A DNA stretch of 64,000 nt from Jackrogersella multiformis. Taxonomy: Eukaryota; Ascomycota; Sordariomycetes; Xylariales; Hypoxylaceae. Under the pieces are notes generated by a model. It was not told where the DNA came from. It saw only the letters and a list, made by a program, of their open reading frames with translations, and ran no database searches. Below, piece after piece: positions 9,913 through 19,888 of the stretch. How positions within the stretch are numbered: the first letter of the stretch is position 1; each line of letters opens with the position of its first letter. The DNA lies in the NCBI GenBank assembly GCA_902806575.1, contig CADCXD010000009.1, positions 2,108,001 through 2,172,000 of the forward strand, in the 5' to 3' direction. The position numbers and the translations under genes are program-made.

Positions 9913-11858
9913 TCAGGAACGCGGCCCAATTGACGTCAGGTCAATATCGTCAACCTTTAGCTCCCATCCTTTTCCCCTGAATCGCTTTGGCCAAATACCA
10001 TTCCGACCCGGTGCTAGAATTCCATTCGGGTCCAGTACATCCTTAATCGTTTCGTTGAAACGCATAAGCGCCGAATTATTCCAGTTGTATGTATCGGCGA
10101 CTTGGTCTGCGAAAAGCAGATGTGTGCGATACTCACCAAACCCTTTGGCGGCGCACTCGTCAATCATTTCACGCATGAGGCCTGGAATTTAAGTTAGCAT
10201 ATAGGCAATGTCCTATCTTTGACGGTGTTTTATGTGGACTACGAGGTGAGACATACGTATAGCACGGTTTTTAGAGTCAGGGTCGGCCCTGTCGTATATA
10301 ATATTCGTAATATACTAATCGTATCAAGTCTGGTTAGTAGTCTATACAAACCAGAGACAGAGAAAAAGATACTCACATGGATCTCACGACCAGCTACACA
10401 CAACGTCGGGAACAGGTCGAACCCGTGCCTCTCATGCGCTGCAACGATGATCTCATGTATCGTACGCGCGTCCTTACCACGTGTCGGTGCGATAGGGGAG
10501 AAGAATAAATGAGCACCGTTTGGCTGCCAGTTGAGCCAATCCAATTCACGCAGAATCGGCACGCCACTGCAGACCAAGGCCCTGTCGTGTAGATAATGGT
10601 CGGCTGGGAGGTCAGAGGGTAGGTAAAATCGCGAGCCCGAGATCTTTGCGAACTCCTCTTTGATAACCTCTAGCTGCGCAGCGATGGACTCGGGAGTTCC
10701 GTACTGAGTTCCATAGAATACCCAAGAACAATCGCCTAGAGGCAACTTAGAAGCCGCTGATCGGATCTCCTCACGCGTCACTTGGCCCGTCCCATCATGT
10801 ACGTCTGCTTTTCGCAGGCCTGTGACGCTGAGCTCCTGAATCACATGTCGCAATTGCGGAATATTCCCAAGTATGCGCTTCTGAGCCAGGGGCCGAATGA
10901 GATCCACGATCTGCCCGAAATCGTCATCGCGCGGGAACGTGAAGCAGTAGGATTGGTGCCCGGCTTCTGGCATCAAGTGGAATCCCATCTTGGTCACGAT
11001 ACCGAAGTTGCTTTGGGAAAAGATGCCGTCGATTGATGGGCCAAAGGCATGCTGGAACGATTGCCAGGTGGGATTGTCCGTCCCATCTGGCCCAGGCATT
11101 GCACCCATTCCTGTACGCAGTACTTCGCCATCGGGCAGGACGAGTTCCATACCACAATGGTTCGCAAAGTGATCACCGTACGGTGTATAACCCACGCCAC
11201 GGTCGATAGCGTTGCCAAGTACGCTGCCGCCGCCTAGATCAGGGGTATCGATCCATAAGGGAAGATTCCGATTCTGTATTTCCTCATAGAGTCCAAAATA
11301 TGTCACTCCGGGTTCGACGACGCAACTCGCATTCTCGGCATCAATGTTCAGAATCTGATGCATCCGCTTACCGAGGTCAACAACTACCGCTCCAGGTATG
11401 CGAGGCGCTGCGCCGCCGTAGCCTAGATTTCTACCTATCGAGATTGGATAGATCGGGATTTTGAACTTGTTGGCCCAACGCACCGTGGCCTGGACTTCCT
11501 CCGTCGACCCCGGATACACCGTTGCGCAACTGACGAGCTCTTCCTGATCTGTGATGTGGAAGGCATCGTGGGTGTTCGGATGCTCTATGTACCACCCATC
11601 CACCAGCGGTTTGTCATTAACTTCAACATTCTCTCCCCCTATTGCCTCTCGCAGTTCCTTGACAGCTGCTTCAAACTCCTCCAGGGGCACGTCTGGCGGG
11701 AGACGGACCGCGTGCTTTCTCGGCCTGCTGACTGGTAGTGTACGGCTCGAAAGGAGGCGGGCTCGCGCATCTTGAGCTTGCTGGCTCAGTCGTGACGGCG
11801 CGCCGTTGTACTTCTCCTCTAGGGTTGGAATCATGCCTGGCACTATTTGTGCCGCCAT
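9913..11858 (-). CDS. Vanillyl-alcohol oxidase-like FAD enzyme (VAO/PCMH, 4-cresol dehydrogenase type)
   Basis: Three exons (10377-11858, 10257-10314, 9913-10181) sum to 602 aa; the middle exon is only 58 nt (YITNIIYDRADPDSKNRAI). The FAD-binding half shows TVYPGSTEEVQATVRWANKF, PISIGRNLGYGGAAPR and GAVVVDLGKRMHQIL. The substrate half ends with GEYRTHLLFADQ, then TYNWNNSALMRFNE and DPNGILAPGRNGIWP. These match vanillyl-alcohol oxidase, where the Tyr-Arg of GEYR (Tyr503, Arg504) bind the phenolate. The expected reaction is oxidation of a 4-hydroxybenzylic compound with reduction of oxygen. Unlike the classic enzyme it does not end in a peroxisomal-type WKL tripeptide. It is divergent from a FAD monooxygenase, suggesting a shared aromatic pathway. 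Confidence 0.9.
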
Positions 11859-12655
11859 GATGTCTATGATCGTATAATCGTTTAAACCCTTACAGAGCTT
11901 CCCGGTCGTCCCAGGGCGGTCTTGTCAAGCTCATATTATTGTCTATAAACCTCGTCTTATTATTCAGTGCTTCCCCAGAGTTTCCCCAATATTCCAAACA
12001 GCTACCAGTTACTCCGTGTTTCAGCTTCCCCATCGACAATCGGCACGATGTGGTGTTACAGGCGGGGTTGAAGTTGGGGAACCCTCGGCAGATGCATCAC
12101 CAGGATCCTACCCATTGCATTCACCCACTAGAATAGCGTCCGTCTTACTGCCTTTCTCTCGAGTGAGAATCATATTGGTTGGTGCTTCTGAGAAAGGTAT
12201 TATGTTACATTTAAATGAGAAGTCATGTCTGTCTGTATACGAGAGGTATACGGGACCCTCAACTTGAAATCACCCACAACACATATTTAGACCACTGTAT
12301 TATACGAGTATAACTCATACACCATACTGCTGTATTAATTATACGGCGCTAGGGAGAGGAAAACATTCTAACGATCTCGAAAGATGCGATACAACACCTG
12401 GGGAAGTGGGTCAAGAGCGATCTACCGTTGTACTAGAACAATCTGCCATGGTAAAATAAGTGTAGCTCCATGGGCCTATGTTGGTGATACGTATGAATCT
12501 ACTAATGCGGTATTCCTTCGGCATGAAAAAAGGGCAACGAAACCCGCAGCCTGTCTCTAAATATGGAGACCCTCCGAGGACTTATCCCGCTGAACATATC
12601 ACCATCTCTAAGGAGTACCACCAAGCTTTTGTCACATTTATAGCCCTTACTCGCC
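11859..12655. promoter_or_regulatory. Shared divergent promoter region of the two flavoenzyme genes
   Basis: About 800 bp between the start codons of the VAO-like oxidase and the FAD monooxygenase. No ORF has coding character. The arrangement would allow co-regulation, but no recognised operator can be named. Confidence 0.45.
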
Positions 12656-14240
12656 ATGACCACCAACGGCGCAGAAAAGCAGCCTATCAAGGGTGAGTGC
12701 AATAAATTTAATAACCAGTCTTCTCTATCTCTTTTCATTTTCCGTTTTTTTTCTTTTTTTTCTTTTTCGTGCTCAAACAAAGCCGAGGCTAAATCCATTA
12801 TGAAACTATAAGCCATCGTCATCGGCGCCGGCCTTGGCGGATGCGCCTGCGCGCTCGCCCTGAAGCACCATGGGCACTCGGTAGTGGTCTACGAGAGGTT
12901 GAAGGGGTTCCGGCGCCTAGGCGACTCGCTGGGCCTTGGCGAGAATGCGCTCAAGTTGCTCGAGCGCTGGGGCGGCAAGTCGCTGTACGACAAGCTCACC
13001 AGCATCGGCAACCAGGCGGAAGACATGCAGATCCGCCGGTGGCACGACGGAAAGATCTTGGCACAACAGCCGCTCATGGACATGGCGGGCTACATCGGCC
13101 ACCGCGGGGACTACCACGAGGCCTTCATCCAGGCCGTAAAAGACGCCGGCATAGAGATCCTCATGGGCCGCGAGGTAATTTCGTATGATGAAGACAAGCC
13201 GAGCGTCATATTTACCGACGAAACCGAGGACACGGCGGATATCATTATAGGCGCCGATGGTATTAAGTCTCGCGCTAGAGAGCTTGTTCTGGGCTTCGAG
13301 GATGCGCCGAAGAGCAGCGGGTATTCGTGCTATAGGGCGTATTTTCCCGGAAAGCATCTACAGGAGGACCCCCTGTGTCGTGAATTTGTGGATCATGATT
13401 GTGTTAATATTTGGTATGTCATGCACACTTAAGCTCTATGTTGATATTGCCCTCCTTTCCCCTATCCTCTCCCACTTTTGCCCACGTTATCTTAGGCTCA
13501 AACCAAGTCATAGGATCGGTAAAGATACGCACTTGGTCCAGAATACACTCAGGAACGGCGAAGAGTTCAATTGGATCGTGACCCGCAAACTCTCTCACGA
13601 GGCAGACATGGTCATCAAGGAGTCGTGGTACCAGGAGGGCGACATGGAAGAAGTCAAGAAGTCGCTGCAGGACTTGGACCCCCGGATACGCGCCGCCGTC
13701 GAGAAGACCGAGGCCTGCCTGGACTGGAAGATCTGTTATAGAGATCCGCTCCCCACTTGGGTGTCTAAGAGCCATAAGATCGCATTATTGGGCGACAGCT
13801 GCCACCCTCACCTGCCGACGAGCGCCCAGGGCGCGAGCCAGGCGACAGAGAGCGCGAGCGTGCTCGCCGTCTGCTTGAAGCTGGCCGGGAAGGACAACGT
13901 CCCGTTAGCCGTGAGAAGAACCCCCATCTCAACTCTCCCCTCCAGCAGCCTCCAGGCGACGGGTTCCCGCTAACCGAGCGCGCAGACGAGGAGCTACGAG
14001 AAGCTGAGGTTCGGCAGGACCAGGGCCAGCCAGACGAACGGCGAGGACCTGAGAGACCGCTGGCACAACGCGCTCAAGGACGTGGACGAGGGCGTCGAGA
14101 TCGACCCCGAGTCCGTCAAGATGCGCAACAGGTGGCTGTACGCGTTCGACGCCGAGCTGGACGCCACGCAGCGCTGGGACGAGGTGGCGTCGCTCGTCGC
14201 GGAGGAGCTGAGGACTGGGGAGATCTCGCCTCTGTGCTAA
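12656..14240 (+). CDS. FAD-dependent monooxygenase, salicylate-hydroxylase-like
   Basis: Four exons (12656-12692, 12813-13413, 13514-13910, 13986-14240) sum to 429 aa. The first exon gives MTTNGAEKQPIK and the splice restores the dinucleotide-binding motif VIGAGLGGCACALAL. The second motif IIGADGIKSRAR (DG motif) and the third ALLGDSCHPHLPTSAQGASQA (GD motif) are both intact, so the three flavin signatures of group A aromatic hydroxylases are present. The C-terminal exon (RSYEKLRFGRTRASQ) is the usual helical end. Expected role: NAD(P)H-dependent hydroxylation of an aromatic ring. Exon 3 overlaps a longer spurious frame in the intron, which hides the correct acceptor CATAG. No membrane segment or signal peptide is seen. 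Confidence 0.9.
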
Positions 14241-14770
14241 GGTTATGGTTAGGTTGGGTTGTCGGATAATTAACTACTTAGGGAGGTATGTAGCTAATTA
14301 TGATGTGGTGGATGGGTGTATCTAAATTTCATCTATCTTGCTGGTGGGCGATTGTCTGCACCTAACTTCTTTTTACATTTGGATGGTGCGCTGTACGAAG
14401 TAAACACCCGTCTTTTAAAGCTGCAACTTTAAGATATTTTTATTATATACTGGGTAACTTAAATTATATTCTAGCATATTTCTATAAACAAGCCTATTCA
14501 CTTATTTTATCTATTTCCCCCCTTTTATTAGGCCCTACTACTCCTGTTGGACTCCTATCCTGACCTGTCAAGCCCCTTAATTTACTGTGGAGGTCTTCCG
14601 CACTGTGGCTGTGCATTTATTTCCACTGTCCTTCAGTCTGTAAAAAGTGGCACATCCTACACACTCCGAGAAGCAAGTCCGACTGTAACTGACGACGCAG
14701 ACCTCTATTCATCTTTATACTTACCTACGATAAATCCAACCGGCTAGCTTGATGCTTGTCGCTATCCACG
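14241..14770. other. Intergenic between FAD monooxygenase and NUDIX gene
   Basis: 530 bp, AT-rich after 14400. It carries the monooxygenase 3' flank and the NUDIX promoter. Nothing else is supported. Confidence 0.45.
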
Positions 14771-15681
14771 ATGTCAGGACGTGTGGCTAAAGTCATATCG
14801 ACCGAATTACTCGTATGTTCTTCGGCGACCCTAATCGCGATGAGGGGTTGCTAAGGACTTTTCCAGGACAACAAGGATGCGAAATGGATCAATCTTGTGA
14901 AGTCAGTCCCAGTCGCAACTCTATAGAATCCGGCACCATGATATATATGTCACATCAGATAGCGATGAAGATTAGTTGTGATTATTCCCGTGTCTGACCG
15001 GCATACCACAGAATCACCTACGAGGATGAAAACGGTCAAGCTCGCACCTGGGAGGCGATGAAACGCCCCGGGCGACCAAAGACCAGCGCCGTGGATGCTG
15101 TACAAATGTTAGCAGTCCTTCAGACACCCGCCGGCCCGGAACTCCTCCTCGAGAAGCAATTCCGCGCGCCGGCAGGAAAGGTCGTAATCGAGTTTCCGGC
15201 CGGTCTCGTCGACGAGGGCGAAACTCCCGAGCAAGCAGCCTTGCGCGAATTAAGAGAAGAGACGGGCTACGTCGGCGAAGTAGTGCCAGATCATGGCGGC
15301 AAACGGCCGGTTCTGTTCAGCTGTAAGTTCAATTGGAATAGTAAGGCATCTATGAAGTTCTGTACACTAATCATTCAAGCAGCTCCGGCATCCTCGAGGT
15401 AAAACTCTCTATTCGTAATCTCGGCGTCTAATTATTAAATTAATCATATATTTAGCTCGAGCACTTTTCTTATCCATCTCAAGATAGATCCCGACAGAGA
15501 AGAGAACCTGTCTCCAAAAGCGCAGCTGGAAGATGGCGAGTTTATCGAGTGTTTCTGGGTGCCGTTGAGCAGCCTGTACGATGAATGCAGGAAATTGGAA
15601 TCTCAGGGGTTCGCGATCGACGGCAAGGTCGGTGTTTTTGCTGAAGGGATTGAGATGTCTAAACTCTGGTCAAGTGGATGA
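14771..15681 (+). CDS. NUDIX hydrolase, ADP-ribose pyrophosphatase type
   Basis: Five exons (14771-14812, 14867-14901, 15012-15322, 15383-15398, 15456-15681) sum to 209 aa. The NUDIX box is complete: GLVDEGETPEQAALRELREETGYVG fits GX5EX7REUXEEXGU when read through. Before it comes AVLQTPAGPELLLEKQFRAP with VIEFPAG, typical of ADP-sugar diphosphatases (human NUDT5, yeast Ysa1). After it QLEDGEFIECFWVPL and FAEGIEMSKLW complete the fold. The likely reaction is ADP-ribose to AMP and ribose-5-phosphate. Two exons are very small, 35 nt (DNKDAKWINLVK) and 16 nt. The 16-nt exon encodes part of a Ser-rich loop (SPASSSSS) and is required to keep frame between the two larger exons. Confidence 0.87.
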
Positions 15682-16507
15682 ATGTGGCAACTGACGTCGT
15701 CATAAATAATTGTATTGTCTAGGTACGTTTGCCTACCTAGGTATGTATTAGTAAATGAGCTATTGTGGTGATAGTGGCAAACTGATTGATACCTACCTGG
15801 GTACCTGATAGTCATCACATCTAGATTTATAACTTACTCGATAAATACCTCAGATGGCTCAGCGGCTTCCATTTTCTATTAGTCGCCTACGTAGGAGGTA
15901 CATAGGTAACTAGGAGGTAGGTACCAGAATATTATACAGTGAGCAAGTTTATTAGGTAGGAGGTCAGTCCTGGTCCTTCCTTGATGAACCGACACTTCAC
16001 CAAAAGGTGGAAATTGGACCGTAGCACAACTAAACTTTATATATACCTAAAGGGATAAGCATGTCATAACCTAATGGTGTAATATTTCCTACCTAACAAT
16101 GTACTAATCGAAGACATAATTCAAGTTAGGTCTTAAAGATCCAATTCGGCAAATGGATTTCAAAAATAAAATCCCCTTTCTCTCTACTCTCTACAATTTC
16201 TTACCTTACAACACTAAACATAAATAGGTATCGTGCAGATTCATTCTGCCGTTCTTACGAACCGAACAGACGAAGATACGAGGACGATGCCGCCTACTTT
16301 ACTATAGGTACCTAGTTGTCAGGGAACACGGTCTCGCATACATGTGATCTGTGCGTATCATGTTGTATGCAGATGACCCGTGCGCATTAGTAGATAGCTT
16401 TACCTCGAGACTTTAGCTTTGCTTTCATTTCTGAATTGATCAACTATTCCTGACTTTGTACTGCGACCTATGGGTGCCCAACAAATGGTAGCACCTCTGC
16501 GCTCCCG
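15682..16507. other. Gene-free AT-rich spacer
   Basis: About 830 bp with several CCTACCTAGGTA, GGTACC and TAGGAGGTAGGTACC units (15720-15740, 15790-15805, 15885-15925, 16305-16315). No gene is seen. Confidence 0.5.
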
Positions 16508-17474
16508 TTGCCATTAGGCAACGAACAATCCCCTACCGCTAAATTGATTAAGTTCTCAATCAATTTAATGAAGACTCGATACCAACTGATCTCGGTAAAT
16601 CAGTTTGATAAAGTTGTCAAATCAGACCTAACGACTTACGACCACACGAAGCTTTCGTCGTGCGCACCTTGTTTCCCTCGTCTCTCCGTCTTAGGTATAC
16701 AACAATTCAAATTTATTCGAAACCCTCGACACGAAGGAGAGGCGTCACCTCGCCCTCACATTCGAGTTGGCGACAACTCACGTAAGAGTACTGAGCAATA
16801 ACAAACCCTACCAACTCTCTTCCCACTCACGGCCAGCTTTAGGGGGCTGCCTGAGCCGATCCCATGCTGAGAAGAGATTGACCGGGCGACCCGAAGCAGA
16901 GCGTACGAGCCTACTTCATGAAAGAAGCATTTGTTATACCGGATCCAGACACTGGTAATGACATGTTCCTACCAAGGAAAGATTCGGAACGCATGGTCCA
17001 AGACATGATAGCGATCCGGGAAAGGATTCGATATAAGGGACTGATATCTACCCACTCCATCAGTCACTATTCCTTATCGCGGTATACAACAACAGCTGAA
17101 GGCGATCAATGACTGGGGTGAAGCGATTAAATTGGGATCCAAACGCAATTACGGAGGTTACAATCAAACTACCAGATAAGAATGTACTCGAGGCTTTGCG
17201 CGTTAATGGAGATGCTGACATCGGTATCGGTTCGTTCCCTAAGAAGCTCTCGGCAAAGCTCAAGCTTACGGGTTTAACCTGGTTACTCTACGAAACCGAT
17301 GAATTGGTGCCTGAATTCTGGAAGACAGCGACCAAGATGATGACCAGCAATGCGATAGATGTGACGACAGACGTAGCCAAACCCGACAACAATGCAATCA
17401 TTCAAGCGATCCACACAACAGTATTAAAGCATTCCTGCAAAGGAATAGCGGAGCTAGCGATTCTTAAAATATAA
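16508..17474 (+). pseudogene. Decayed coding remnants, possibly retroelement-derived
   Basis: Three short frames follow one another with stops and shifts: 16508-16801, 16918-17112 and 17109-17474. Their sequence is not intergenic-like, with balanced codons and hydrophilic peptides such as IPDPDTGNDMFLPRKDSER and LTGLTWLLYETDELVPEFWK, but I do not recognise any domain. GDNSRKSTEQ at the end of the first frame faintly recalls the GDxxTRKST motif of copia RNase H, which is a weak hint. Base composition is closer to the LTR-like element just downstream than to the flanking spacer. Either gag/pol debris or an unknown degraded gene. Confidence 0.3.
16540..16621. repeat. Three consecutive short inverted repeats (stem-loops)
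   Basis: TAAATTGATT / AATCAATTTA with an 8-nt spacer (16540-16567); AACTGAT / ATCAGTT with an 8-nt spacer (16584-16605); TTTGA / TCAAA with an 8-nt spacer (16604-16621). All arms are perfect. They sit inside the decayed frame. Confidence 0.65.
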
Positions 17475-17489
17475 CAACTATTTAGACCC

Positions 17490-17613
17490 TGTGGGACAAT
17501 CATGTGACCTTCGGGTCTACGGGGAAGATTTCCTAAACATGATACAGATAGAAAACTTAAGAAGAACAACCATTTTAGCTAGAAAAACAACGATGATCTT
17601 TGCCCATCCCACA
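17490..17613 (+). repeat. Putative 5' LTR with TG...CA ends
   Basis: It starts TGTGGGA and ends TCCCACA, perfect 7-bp terminal inverted repeats that include the canonical TG and CA. The length of 124 bp is short but within the range of small fungal LTRs. No purine tract precedes it, so it behaves as a 5' and not a 3' LTR. Confidence 0.6.
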
Positions 17614-17614
17614 T

Positions 17615-17646
17615 TGGTGAGAGCTGCAGGATTCGAACCTGCGCGG
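17615..17646 (+). other. tRNA primer-binding site (complement of a tRNA 3' end with CCA)
   Basis: The minus strand reads as a tRNA 3' end: a perfect T-arm (GCAGG, loop TTCGAAT, CCTGC), a 7-nt acceptor strand AGCTCTC, discriminator A, then CCA. Nuclear tRNA genes do not encode CCA, so this is not a tRNA gene. TGG directly after the LTR is the standard position of a primer-binding site. The donor tRNA species is not determined; a serine-type tRNA is possible. Confidence 0.75.
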
Positions 17647-17975
17647 TTTCCACCCGTCGCGGCGATTTGATGCAAGAACTACAAGACTTAGAAGAGGAAG
17701 CAATCGAAATTTGGTCCTCCCCATACACAAATAAGGATTACCCAGCACCGATTCAACCATCTTCGATTGAGACCAGACAATCTAATTTCTTTTTAAACCC
17801 ATTGCTTAAAGCGATAACAGCAGAGCAAATAGAAGAGAAAGAGAGAGAAGAGGTAACTGAACAAATACACCCCACACCTCCCACATTAGGGAAAACTGAG
17901 GGGACCCTCTGTAAAGGGTACATAGCTACTGTTGCTGCTCTTGATTTTAGCTCAAAGGAAGGTGCGATATTCTAG

Positions 17976-19888
17976 CCACCTAATGGCTACTTGTAATTCC
18001 TTGCGATGTAATTATCAGATTAGGAACTTGGAACAATCATCAATCAAGTTCATACCAAACACACGTCTAACAAAAACAACCACAAAATAGATAGCTAAAA
18101 TACGACGAGCATTCACCATCATCCATCTGTCTCAACAAATGTAATATGGGTTCGATGGTTGTTGTATTATGAAGGTTTTTACTTCAGTTTCAAAACCCAA
18201 GACCTTGCTTAACTTTGGTAAAAGGTTAACGAAAATGTTATGGTTTAGTTTCAAGGAGGGTTAGTAACTCCTCGAGGGAATATGGCCACCTAATACTAGG
18301 TACATATGTGTGAAGACGTAGGTACCTACCTAGGTATTATATGATTAAAAGTTGAAGTAAACCAGTGCGTTTCGAGATTGAAAGTTACCTCCTAAGTAAA
18401 ACAATAATATAGATCACTACCATTACTATAAGCATCCATATCCTTCAACTAAAATGTACTTCAAATGCCTAGGTAAATTAGGTCAGCTTATAGGGATATA
18501 GAAGAGCTATGGAGCATTGCGATGAGTACAGGTAGGGTAAGTACCTAGGAGAGCTTGATGTCAGATAGGTACCCAAGAAACTCATCCGTACCTAATCCGT
18601 CCAGCACCAAACTCAACCACAAAACATTAGTACCCTAGCATGTAAGTATCACAAGATCTCTTGAATCTAGCCGTTGTCTACCTGGTACCTACTCACGTAC
18701 CCGCGAAGGCGAAAAGGGGGGAGGCTAAGTATGGCACCTCACCTCACCTTGGTTCTCTACACCACCCCAACATCGGCCTTACAAGCCAAACCAAACTCAC
18801 AGAACAAACTCGTACACATCATCAGAACATCATACTAGGATTCTCTCCTACCTACCTACCTACCTACCCACGTACCACTCTACCTACCGACATACCCGGC
18901 CCGGCCCAGACATTAAACCGACATTAAAACTCACATTAAACTAGAAACTAAAACACGGGAAAGGGGGGAGGCGACGTTTCTTCGTCTTCGTCTTTCGTCT
19001 GATCTTGCACAAGGTGTACCAATTCTGGCCGATTATATGTTGTATCTACTCTCCCCCCTTCTCCTCCTCCTCACTCCCCTCTCCGCGCGCTCTCTGCTAC
19101 TCGTCGCAATCGTCCCCTGCCCCCTCCGACCTTATATACACGGGCGACGGCAGCAGCGGCAGCAAAAGAAGAAGAAGCCCCACGTCGTATGTCTCCGAGG
19201 ATCAAAGTCATCCTCCTCCCCTCCCGCCCCCTTTGCAAAAGTATCTCCTCCGTTTCCTTGCAAGCAAAGCATGCATGGTGCGCGCGCGGTATGCTATCAC
19301 AATCCAGCCCTGATTCTTTTTGTAGAACGCCTTTGTAGAAACCGCCAGTAATCGTCTTATGAGGAAAATTCAAACACGGAGGGGAAACAAAAACCAAGAC
19401 TCGACAAGAAAGGAAAATAAAGATTTGTAAGTGATAAGGCCCCCACCGACCCTGCTTCGTGGTCATGACGACTCTCGACCTTCAAGGGGGGGACCGGGCT
19501 ACCCCCGAGGATGACTGACAGTGACATGTGCGTTGTGCAATCTCGACTTGGGGAAGAAGTCTATGATGCAGGGAAAATGTAGAATCTTCGACCACCTGGC
19601 CAACATCGTCATCTCGTCGTAGAAAGTCCCTCCGCGGACTTTATGCACCGCCTGAACGCCAACTCCGTCGCAAATGGAAAAGAGGAAAAAAAAGGTAGAC
19701 AGGCCGTCCCGAAGATTCGGTTGGGTAGTCTAGCTGGGAAAATCACAGCGGTGTCGTAAATAGTTCGTTCGAGATCGTACTTGAGCACAAGCTCTGGATA
19801 TCACATTGAACGGTGTAAACGAAGTCAAAGTTAGAGGATCGCACTATCATACAAAGTTCGCCGCGTGAGGTTGTCCGGTGGGCGCTCC
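17976..19888. other. Gene-free spacer and flippase 3' flank
   Basis: About 1.9 kb. It holds palindromic TAGGTACCTACCTAGGTA units (18298-18340, 18540-18580), a (CCTA)n tract at 18846-18875, and C-rich and T-rich stretches near 19040-19120. Short frames here have no coding character. The last few hundred bases are likely the 3' UTR of the downstream flippase gene. Confidence 0.45.

Larger units (their letters stand above)
17490..17975 (+). mobile_element. LTR-retroelement remnant: LTR, primer-binding site, short gag-like ORF
   Basis: A 124-bp putative LTR is bounded by perfect inverted ends TGTGGGA / TCCCACA and is followed, one base later, by a tRNA-complementary primer-binding site. Downstream, a short ORF (from about 17667 to 17975) is hydrophilic and acidic (MQELQDLEEEAIEIW, EQIEEKEREEVTEQ), compatible with a truncated gag. 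No protease, reverse transcriptase or integrase and no second LTR are visible, so the copy is incomplete. The order LTR-PBS-ORF on the plus strand is consistent internally. Confidence 0.65.

Noticed and set aside
17615..17670. Possible tRNA gene on the minus strand.
   Set aside because: Only the T-arm and acceptor 3' strand match; no D-arm, anticodon arm or matching 5' acceptor strand is seen, and CCA is encoded. Better explained as a primer-binding site.
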